Origin: Symbiodinium natans
Taxonomy: Eukaryota > Sar > Dinophyceae > Suessiales > Symbiodiniaceae
Length of the DNA: 64,000 nucleotides
Assembly: GCA_905221605.1 (NCBI GenBank)
Contig: CAJNDS010002046.1
Span: forward strand, 485,501-549,500
Direction: 5' to 3'
The notes beneath the pieces are model-generated. The model was not told the origin of the DNA, made no database searches, and was given only the letters and a program-made list of their open reading frames with translations. Every line of letters starts with the position of its first letter. Position 1 is the stretch's first letter. Positions 10,230-18,466 of this stretch are shown here, in pieces. Both the position numbers and the translations under genes were made by a program.

Positions 10230-11640
10230 ATATCGCAAGCCTGAGTTGCGTGATGTTGCTGCCAAGGAACTTTCCTCTCGGTGGCCATTGCACCGAGTTT
10301 GCAGGTCAACCTACCCGGACAACCTAACTGAAGCTAGAGGCACAGTTGCTGCGATTAAGTGCAGGGTCGACTACACACATGCATCTCGCCATCAGCTTGT
10401 TGTTGGTGCAGGGATGAACTTTTCTCCAGGCGCTCCACACAACCTTCTGAGAGGCACTCGGAAACCGAGTAGTTGGGCTACTGGCCGACGACCGAGGTTT
10501 CGGAGCGAGTTAAACTCCCTGGCCAGTCTTCACCACAACATGCCAAAGGCGCGTGACACTTCGAGCCAGGTGCCCAAATGCGCAAGGCGAGCATGTAACT
10601 GTTGTTCGTCCTGGAGCTGTAGTTTACAATGTCTCCTTGTCGAGTCGAAACTTTGCGGGTAGAAGCTCTGGGTCGCCTGCACAGACCTCACGCCCAAAGC
10701 TTGCCGAGATGATGCACCGACACCGACTCCGATTTAAGTCGAAGCTCGGCTGCTGGCAATTGCAAGGGGTAGCTTACTGGTCCTTCTTGGCCTGCTCTGC
10801 TGTTCAGTTTGGGAATCACTCGAAGAATCACAGCCACATGCACACTGAAAACAATGTCTTTGGCAGCTAGGGATATGGCTTCTGCAGCGCCTGACTCCCT
10901 GGCGCCAAATTTGAGATACTTTGCCGTCTGTCCAGAACTAGTCGCACCTTCAGTACCTAGCAAAGTTCGGTGCACCTTGATGTCTCCCCAGGCGGAACAG
11001 AAAGCCCAGCCTGCCGCACAGATATAACAATGAGGAAGCAACTGGAGTCCAAATTTTGAACATGCTGCAGCATAACTGCTGCACAAGCCTCCTCCATCAT
11101 GAGCTTTACCTTGCGTTGCGCACATATGCAACAACTAATAACAAGTATCGCTGGCACACGTGGAAGCTTGAACAGATGCAAGATTCGGACTCGGTCTGAC
11201 TCCCACTGTCGATAATCAATGAACAGGTGAACGGCTACCTGACACGGGAGGAATTAACAAATCAGCAGTGCTCGCGCAACCTTAGCAGCATACATCAATC
11301 ACTGAGGCCATCTGCCACAAACGCATAGAGAACCAAGAACAAAATGATGTAGAACCTGAGTCGCATTGCTGTTTACGACCACGTGCGACTGAACATACCG
11401 AACTCTAAAACCGCATTTGTGCTTCAGCATGGAACGCGTTGCTCAGACTGACACCACCATTTAGTGAAGAGGTTGAACTCGTTGAGATCATCTGGTTTTA
11501 CGTCACGCAATGCAACAATGCAACACGACCACCCTCCTCCTCAAAAGGCCTGCATCTCCCACCATGGCCAAAAGGAAACCGAATGGCACTGGTTCTTGCT
11601 GAGTCGCTTTTGAATCTTTAATGCCAGGTTAAGAACGGTC
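10230..11640. other. No firm gene; possible exon near 10870-11000
   Basis: A minus-strand frame near 10810-11010 reads GDIKVHRTLLGTEGATSSG and YLKFGARESGAAEAIS, which has exon-like composition but no recognised family. The upstream exon or exons of the LC8 gene should also lie to the right of 10200. Nothing else was recognised. Confidence 0.3.
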
Positions 11641-11769
11641 TGAAAACCGTGGTGTGAAAGAGTAATTTTCTCAGCCGTCTGCAAAACACTCAACATCTTC
11701 CCTGATGTAGCTGCGCGAGGTGAAAGCAGCTGAAACTTGCAGAACATGCTGTCACTGTCCCAGGGGCAC

Positions 11770-11945
11770 TTACAAAACAAGGTTACGGCGCGGTTAATGC
11801 GATTCTTGGGGTTGTGGATTGCAAAATCGGTGTTTTTTCGATGCTTCTGTGTGTGGCTGGGATGCATATCCGAAAACACCGTTCCTTTCGATAGGGACGA
11901 TGTCGACAGGTCGAATTCATTGCAAATAACAGCATGCTTGGAGGA
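11770..11945 (+). repeat. Dispersed repeat, copy B
   Basis: This plus-strand stretch aligns with the reverse complement of 6274-6480, sharing CAAGGTTACGG, TTGTGGATTGCAAAA and CCGAAAACACCGTT in the same order. The copies are about 5.3 kb apart in inverted orientation. Confidence 0.7.
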
Positions 11946-12283
11946 GTCCCTTCTTCGGGCTATGGGAGCGGCATGTTTTGAAAGAGGTTGCGTAGAAGAC
12001 CCTGGTATTAACAGCGAATTCGCATGTTCAGAGAGCTTTTGTGAGTTGTCTACTTTTGAAACTTGAGTTGTCTGAGCTTCAAGATTAACGGGTTCAGGCT
12101 TCTGGGCTGGGTTTGCGAGGGCTGGGGGGGGTTCAGGGTTACTGCCTGCAAGACAGCAAAGGACCACCATCTTTCTCCCCCCCACTGCTATCTTCTGATC
12201 TCATTCTTAATGGGAGCCCCCTCCCGCCCTACTTTTGGTTTCCTTGCTTTCTCGTCTTTCAAGACAGGAGCCAGGTTTCGGAA

Positions 12284-12713
12284 GAGAAACAGAGAGACAG
12301 AGAGACAGAGAGACAGAGAGACAGAGAGACAAAGAGACAGAGAGACAGAGAGACAGAGAGACAGAGAGACAGAGAGACAGAGAGACAGAGAGACAGAGAG
12401 ACAGAGAGACAGAGAGACAGAGAGACAGAGAAGAGACAAAGAGAAAAGAGAGAGGCAGAGAGAGGCAGAGAGAGGCAGAGAGAGGCAGAGAGAGGCAGAG
12501 AGAGGCTGAGATAGGCAGAGAGAGACAAAGAGAGACAGAGAGAGACAGAGAGAGACAGAGAGACAGAGAGAGGCAGAGAGAGGCGGAGAGAGAGGCAGAG
12601 AGAGACAGAGAGAAGCGGAGAGACACAGAGAGACACAGAAACAAAGAGGCACAGAAAGACACAGAGCGAGACACAGAGAGACACAGAGAGATGCCGACGG
12701 ACACAGAAAAACA
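12284..12713. repeat. GACAGA / GACACAGA simple satellite
   Basis: More than 400 bp of purine-rich GAGACAGA, GAGGCAGA and GACACAGA units. The same satellite resumes at about 17371-17435 on the far side of the LTR element, so the element inserted into it. Long frames on both strands (Arg/Glu-rich or Ser/Leu/Cys-rich) are artefacts of the repeat. Confidence 0.95.
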
Positions 12714-12718
12714 CTGGG

Positions 12719-12894
12719 TTAGCGTTCACTCGCGCTTCGGACTCTACCTTTTCTGCCACAGCTCAAGGGCCCTTCGAGAGGTAACAGCAACAGTAAACAA
12801 AATGTACAACATGCAAACTGCTGCTGCTCTCAGAACTACACATGAAAAGGCACGCACTCAAGCTATACATGCAAGAATCGAGGTGATATTCACA
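12719..12894 (-). repeat. 3' LTR of the non-autonomous element
   Basis: A 176-bp copy of 17190-17365 with four visible substitutions. On the element's strand it starts TGTGAATATC and ends CGCTAA, so the 3' terminus is not the canonical CA. Confidence 0.9.
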
Positions 12895-13059
12895 CCCGTC
12901 TTACTTATTGATGCGTGCCTGGGGCTCATTCAATATTTTAGTTGAGTTCTGAGTGTGACTATACAGCGTCTATACAGATAGGCCTCTACCAGACTGCGAT
13001 TCCTTGGCAACTACTAGCTCACTATTCCTGGCGGTCACGTCTATACATCTTTGCTCCCG

Positions 13060-13724
13060 TCACTCATTTGTAGTCATCTTCTTGATTTCACTCTTGGTGA
13101 GCTTGCGATCGGGATCTGATAGCTGCACACTCGCTTCTTCCATCAAGCGAAATAGCTGATGCGGGATCTCGTGGCGTTTCTCGGCGCGCCGCGCGTTGGC
13201 TCGCTCTGATCGCAAAGGTATGCCTAGAGGGCGCCCGCTCCTCTGCCCGTGCAATCGGGGATCTCGATCTGGTCCGCCTGTCCGGCCTCTGGACCTAGAG
13301 CGTCTCCTGCTCCGCGATCGCCTCCTCGACCTCGAGCGACGGCGCAGCTCGTTCCTCAGAGCGCCAACCTCGCGACCCAGGACTTCGACCCATTGCATTA
13401 GCGCCTTATTCTGGGCCTCCAAAACAGAGAACTGGGCTCCTCAACCTCGATTGGTACTTCGACATCGGTCAAATCGACCGTCTCAGCTGCAGCACTCGCA
13501 GATGGCCTAGGGCGGCCCGCTCCTGGCCTTGGCATCGGCTTGCTCTTTGGGCCAGCTCCAAGCGACGGTTGCGCGGCAATCCCAAAATAGCGGATGCAAG
13601 ACGGAGCGTTGATGCGTCCCTTCCAGGAGAGGTACTCTTCTACTCTCTCCACGTGCTCTACCACCGCCAGCTGGGCTTCGTGCGCGCTGTGGTGTGGTCG
13701 CATGTCCCGCAGGATCCACGGCAT
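13060..13724 (-). pseudogene. Arg/Ser-rich C-terminal segment
   Basis: Two overlapping frames: 13724-13398 (VEEYLSWKGRINAPSC, then a proline-rich linker and TVDLTDVEVPIEVEE) and 13422-13060 (ALMQWVEVLGREVGALRNEL followed by an RSRSRRRSRS stretch). These look like the final domain of the element's protein, with a possible coiled-coil and a nucleic-acid-binding RS tail, split by a frameshift. Confidence 0.4.
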
Positions 13725-14155
13725 CTGCCCCCCATGCTGTCCCAGGAGCCGCTGGACATTCCGTCGTGGCTGATCGTTGTGCGGAACTTTCCAGAGAGCG
13801 CCTGCGCCAAAGTTACGCAGCCGGCCACCGACCTATGTCGGCCTTGGGTACATATGCAAATGCATATGACCTGCTCCACCGATGCGGGTGCCTCGCAAAC
13901 AACCTGGTTCACGTAGAAGATCATGTCTCTGAACTCAGGATTCTCCCATTGGCTGGCCAGGTTTCCAGGATGCGAGCCAATATGCCCCTTCAACCAGGAC
14001 AACGAACCCGACTGTATCTCGGGGTTGAGAAATCCAAACAATTGCAGATCAGGATCGCGGTGCGCCCAGTCAAGGGCCCGTGCAGAGCCTTGGCCAATGC
14101 CTTTGCAGTCTCCTGCCCAGGGCTGTAGATGTACGACGAAGCTTCGCGGCGCCAT
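13658..14155 (-). pseudogene. RapZ-C / phosphatase-like CX5R domain remnant
   Basis: This frame carries ALDWAHRDPDLQLFGF, NPEFRDMIFYVNQVVCEAP and ICTQGRHRSVAGCVTLAQAL. The last matches the C-x-x-G-x-H-R-S-V-A loop of RapZ C-terminal domains and also the C-x5-R loop of tyrosine phosphatases. It is in a different frame from the upstream protease-like segment, so the gene is broken. The role in the element is unknown; nucleotide or phosphate binding is an inference from the loop alone. Confidence 0.5.
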
Positions 14156-14997
14156 CGGGTCCCCGTGGAGACAATGTGGACACTCGGCATCTGATTTCTG
14201 GACCGAGGTTCACTGCTTACCACGTTGGCCTGAACATTTCCCTGGTAGGTTCCACCCAAATCTGCAGTAGTTGAGGTGTGCGCGCCTTCATCCCTAATCC
14301 CTTCGAGGTGCTGCTTACGGTCATCGGGTTGCTTCTGGGAATCTGTGTCCTGCTTCTGGGAATCTGTGTTCTGCTTCTGGGAATCTGTGTTCTGCTTCTG
14401 GGACTCTGTGTCCTGCTTCTGGGAATCTGTGTCCTGCTTCTGGGAATCTAAGTCCTTGGACATCAAACCCTCATGATCCTCGACCTTGCAAATCTTCCTC
14501 TGCAATGGCGCTCTGTAAGGTCGAAGCGGACGAGGTATTCGATCCAGAAGGCGGAGACCGGAGGAGAGGTTCACTGCAAGTAAATTGCTCCCTTTAACCC
14601 TGAACAGGGGCAACCTCCACAATTCTCCATTGTTCCTCTGTATCAAGCAGGTAAACGACTTCATGTCCTTCAACAAACCCAGGGTACTCTGCGCGAATAA
14701 GGATAAAAGTAGGGGCGTTTCGCTCCCAGAGGTCACGTGGCAATCAAGGAGACCAGGGAGTAGCGGGTCCTTACCATCTCCCTTCTCACCATGATACTCG
14801 CACTGGATGCAGAAGGACAAACGTCGATCACCCAAGGTCTTAGTCATCCCACCAAGTCCTCTGAACTGAACGCCTTCTTGGCTCAACCAGGGGAACTCGA
14901 AACCCAGTTTGGCCGGTTTCATCTGGGCGTTGTCACACCATCTCTCCCTGCAAACTGAGCTATCAATCCTCACGATCGTAAATATCCACTTCCGCAA
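13990..14997 (-). pseudogene. Protease-like domain with 7-residue repeats
   Basis: The N-terminal part includes LGGMTKTLGDRRLSFCIQCE, PGLLDCHVTSG and PLLLSLFAQSTLGLLKDM, which resembles the degenerate aspartic-protease-like segment seen in dinoflagellate retroelements; no intact D[ST]G triad is visible. About six tandem DSQKQDT-type heptads follow (14330-14455). The frame ends in YSPGQETAKALAKAL and then runs out of frame into the CX5R segment, so a frameshift near 14060-14100 is likely. Confidence 0.45.
14330..14455 (-). repeat. 21-bp coding minisatellite
   Basis: About six copies of a 21-bp unit encoding QKQ[DN]T[DE]S within the protease-like frame. Copies differ mostly by single bases. 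Confidence 0.85.
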
Positions 14998-15944
14998 GGG
15001 TCAATGGAACCGCCGAGGATAGGGGGTTGGTCTTCATGGACATGTACGCTGCTCTTTCCCCATCCGTCCTCCTTCTCCGGTCTTGCGATCCGGAACCAGC
15101 TGCCCGTTTCGGTGCAGCTCTCGACATCTCGCCAGGTGACGCTCTGACGGATGACGGAGATTCCTGGGATACCACTGCTGCTTCCACTACATCATTGAGA
15201 ATCTCATGTAAGTCTTTCGGGGAAATCCTTGGGTCGTCAATACCCTCGACATTCTGGGCCACTAAACAATCTTCGACTTGGGACCTGAACTCATCCAACA
15301 ATGTCATGGTCTGTGTTGCATCCAGGCTTGCTTCATCGAGCACATTCCTAGAGATGTTCGAGATGAGATCAAACGAAGCCGAGGCCGCAGTTTCAATTTC
15401 CTGCGCAGCCTGATGCCTGATTCGGGCTTCCTCTTGGGGCATCTCATCTATCACATGACCACAATCCTTGCAGAAAATCTTCATGATAGCCTTGTTCGAG
15501 CCCAGTCTACTGGTATTCGCGTGCCTGCATAATGTGGGGTCCTTCTTCTCGAAGGTCTTCTTCTCCTTTAACACCTTTCCACACACCCTGCAGGTCTTCA
15601 CTGTGACATAGGCGTTTGTCCCCACGTACGAGAAGTTGGTACATGTCTAACAACTTACAGGCAAAGGAGGATTCGGCTGGCACCGCGACACTCTGCTGGG
15701 CTTGCGCTCCCGGCACTTGCGGCACCTCATCTAGAGGGACATCTCGCCTCATTACCTCCATGTTTTCCTCATTCACGATGTAGTAGTTCTGAACCCAATT
15801 CAGAAATTCCGCCAAATCCCGAGATCCTGCCGATTTCAACGATCGTCCCCACATGACATACGCAGTGTAGCGGTGAAGAACCTCCTCAAAACTAAGCCCG
15901 CGGCGCTGGCCAACAGTGAAGACACGATCCCCGCCGGGAGGCAT
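14963..15944 (-). pseudogene. Gag C-terminal / zinc-motif segment
   Basis: Two overlapping frames carry coding-like text. The first, 15944 to about 15650, includes RGLSFEEVLHRYTAYVMWGR and NEENMEVMRRDVPLDEVP. The second, 15625 to 14963, has CRVCG, LCRHA and FCKDCG, a spaced Cys/His set that could bind zinc, followed by an acidic helical tail (QAAQEIETAASASFDL). They are in different frames, again pointing to decay. The zinc motif is not the usual CCHC knuckle. Confidence 0.5.
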
Positions 15945-17010
15945 TGTGTCTCGAGCGGCATTCCTAGCTGTCCTTGGAGCTCAGGTGCCTCATCTTGGTA
16001 CCACTCATCAGCATAATGATCATCTGCCCTATGTTCTTGCGACACATAGGCTGAATCAATGACATCACTCACATAAGCGGTTGTCGATGACCCTGATGAA
16101 CGGCTTCCAAACTTACCTGATCCCTTCGGCTGCCATCTGCGGGTATCCCTATCGAAACCGGATGTTCGAAGGGGTGTTGAATCGATTAGTTTGTTCCCTC
16201 GCAAGTGAATCAACCCATGATGCTCAGTCATGATCTTTGCATATGTCTCGAAATCATGGGCACCGCCTGCACAAGCCTTCACCATCAGCTGCTGATCACG
16301 TGACAACCGCTCAAACTATCCGACAGAGATATCCTCGGATCTAGCTGCGTCCTCAAGGTCTACCATCTGCGTCTTCTTCCTATATAGGAAACAACTGCTT
16401 CCCCGTCCTGACGACTCAAAGGACCTCGAATGGCTTGCCCACTGCGAAACAAGGCCTGCGCCTCCAAAGTACCTAGCGGGAAGACCATTGCTTTGATCTC
16501 GGAGATCAGAGTCCTTAGCCCACCGGGTCCTGACAGGGTCGCGATCCCAATGTCCTTAGCCTTCTGAAAAGCGTCTCCTCTGAGACCCTCCGTGACGCGA
16601 AGAACAGTTTCCACAGCCCCATCATCCCCGTCTGAGCTGCTCTCGTGCGCAACCACACTGGCCGCTGGCGAGTCAGGAACAGGAATGGTGGGTATTCCTG
16701 ACGCAGTCGCCGGTCTCCCGGCTTCACCACCTTCGGCTGGAGCACTTGCTTCCGCCTGAGGTGTTCTCTCCTCTCTTCCTTGCTCAGGACCACCTGACGA
16801 GAACGAAGTGTCTTTCTTCTCTCTCTTTTCCTTCTTCTTCCGGCGCTTCTCCTGCTGTTCATACGCCGCAATACGCAACTCGGTTCTAAACTCCCACTCA
16901 TGGTAGTCAGCAGGGTTTCCATCGAAGATGAACACTCCATTCTTTGTAACACTGCGCGTTGAAGAATACGCTTTGTTTCGGAATCTGAGGCCTGCAACCG
17001 TCATGCCCAC
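15836..17010 (-). pseudogene. Gag-like protein of the non-autonomous element
   Basis: The first part (17010 down to about 16360) contains FIFDGNPADYHEWEFRTEL, a basic KRRKKKEKREKK stretch, then TEGLRGDAFQKAKDIG and SRQDGEAVVSYIGRRRRW. This matches the recurring Gag of dinoflagellate copia elements. The second part (16306 down to 15836) continues in another frame with LSRDQQLMVKACAGG and a serine-rich linker. A frame change around 16310-16370 separates the parts, so the gene is broken. It would form the element's particle protein. Confidence 0.65.
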
Positions 17011-17176
17011 ACTCCTTCGTCAGATCCAGTCACTGAACAAACCAACTGCTTTGCCGTTCTGCGGAAAAACACGTTGCCTCGATCTTACGATTCGAGGACT
17101 TCTCTTCTCACACTCCTCTCAAACACAACCAGTCCAAAGGCCAGCTGGAACTACCCCTTGCACAATGAGGGGAGCA

Positions 17177-17188
17177 GCTCCGCTACCA
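17177..17188 (-). promoter_or_regulatory. Primer-binding site of the non-autonomous element
   Basis: TGGTAGCGGAGC one base after the 5' LTR. It is identical to the primer-binding core of the 17.7-28.6 kb element. It complements a tRNA 3' end CTCCGCU-A-CCA, whose acceptor would start AGCGGAG, giving the A1:U72 pair typical of eukaryotic initiator tRNA. Confidence 0.75.
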
Positions 17189-17189
17189 G

Positions 17190-17365
17190 TTAGCGTTCAC
17201 TCGCGCTTCGGGCTCTACCTTTTCTGCCACAGCTCAAGGGCCCTTTGAGAGGTAACAGCAACAGTAGACAAAATGTACAACATGCAAACTGCTGCTGCTC
17301 TCAGAACTACACATGAAAAGGCACGCACTCAAGCTATACAGGCAAGAATCGAGGTGATATTCACA
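17190..17365 (-). repeat. 5' LTR of the non-autonomous element
   Basis: The 176-bp partner of 12719-12894. It is followed on the element's strand by one C and then the primer-binding site, and is bounded on the outside by the CTGGG duplication. Confidence 0.9.
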
Positions 17366-17370
17366 CTGGG

Positions 17371-17713
17371 TGACACAGAGAGACGCAGAGAGACACGGAG
17401 AGACACGGGAGACAGAGAGATGGAGATGGAGAGACACCATTCTATTCTACAAGTTTACTTAAGCTGCAAACTCAAAGCTCTGAACACCGCTACTACGAAA
17501 GCACGCACAGCTCCGAAGTTGCTAGGACCTGCTAGGAGGGACCAGTGAAAAGGATGCAGACACAAAGCACCCCCTGTTCTTGGAACAATGCCAAACACGG
17601 GCTGTCACATGAGATAGAAACCTCTCCCGCGGCAAGCCGCTAGCAGAAAGGCATGAGGAACAAGCAAAGACTCGACTCATGAGTCCAGCAGTCTCAAACT
17701 ACAGCCACTGACT
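17371..17713. other. Satellite remainder and element spacer
   Basis: The first 65 bp continue the GACACAGA satellite. The rest, up to the next target duplication at 17714, holds no recognisable gene. Confidence 0.6.
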
Positions 17714-17718
17714 CCCTA

Positions 17719-17918
17719 TGTTGAAAAACGTGGTAAACATCATGGCTCACTTTTCCTACCACGCTCTAAAGGCAAAACAACTTTTCTCGCTTTCGACTCT
17801 TGAGCCTAAGCCTCCGGTGTCAAACTCGTTCTGCTCAGACTCAACATGCCTTAGGGCATTTGGTGTCTTTCCTACTGCACCCATTCACTGTACCTGGATA
17901 CATGCTGTACACTTAACA
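17719..17918 (-). repeat. 3' LTR of the recent copia element
   Basis: 200 bp, identical to the 5' LTR. On the element's strand it is preceded by a purine-rich stretch (GAGGCGGGG), a plausible polypurine tract, and its outer edge abuts the CCCTA duplication. Confidence 0.95.
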
Positions 17919-18466
17919 CCCCGCCTCGGAACAGATCGAAGGCTTTAGGGCGTTCTCTTTCCTGCAGTGATTCTCACTGCTGTGCCAAAAGACGAAGAGC
18001 TGTTTCGGACTTCAAGTGTACTGAACTGGGGACATTCGTCTCCTCTGGTCCAAGGTCTTTTACCCAGTTCTTTCTGCTTTGTTTCTTGAAACATGCATAA
18101 ACTCCTAACCTCGAATTTCTAGTTACACGGGCTTGTCTTAGAGTCCTCATCTTGTGAGTCTCAGCCCTGTGGCCAGCCTATGGCTCTTGTGTGGTCTTCT
18201 CTTTTACCTAACCATCTTCTTTCTTCAACTGTTCTTGCCTCTACCTGGCTGCACCTTACACTCCTAGTCCTGCTTCGTGAAACTCTTCGTGAAACTACTT
18301 TCTTCTTGGTGAAACTCGTGTGAATATCACAAGGCGTATTGGGGTCCTTGCTTATTCAAAAACATTCGTTGTACCTACTTTGTACTTCGTGCAATGTTCG
18401 GGGTGCTCGAACTTCTATGTACACAGCTTCAGAAAATCTATACATGCTTCACGCTGCGTTCAGTCG

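Larger units (their letters stand above)
12719..17365 (-). mobile_element. Non-autonomous copia-like LTR element (TR-GAG type)
   Basis: The element is 4,647 bp, with 176-bp direct LTRs at 12719-12894 and 17190-17365 and a 5-bp target duplication CTGGG at 12714-12718 and 17366-17370. It reads on the minus strand, with the primer-binding site next to the right-hand LTR. It encodes Gag-like, zinc-motif, protease-like and accessory segments but no integrase, reverse transcriptase or RNase H, so it must have relied on enzymes from another element. The coding segments fall in several frames, so it is decayed. Four substitutions separate the LTRs. It interrupts the GACAGA satellite, whose units flank both sides. 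Confidence 0.9.

Noticed and set aside
12063-12945. Long Arg/Glu-rich plus-strand and Ser/Leu/Cys-rich minus-strand frames
   Set aside because: All read through the GACAGA satellite; no independent coding signal.
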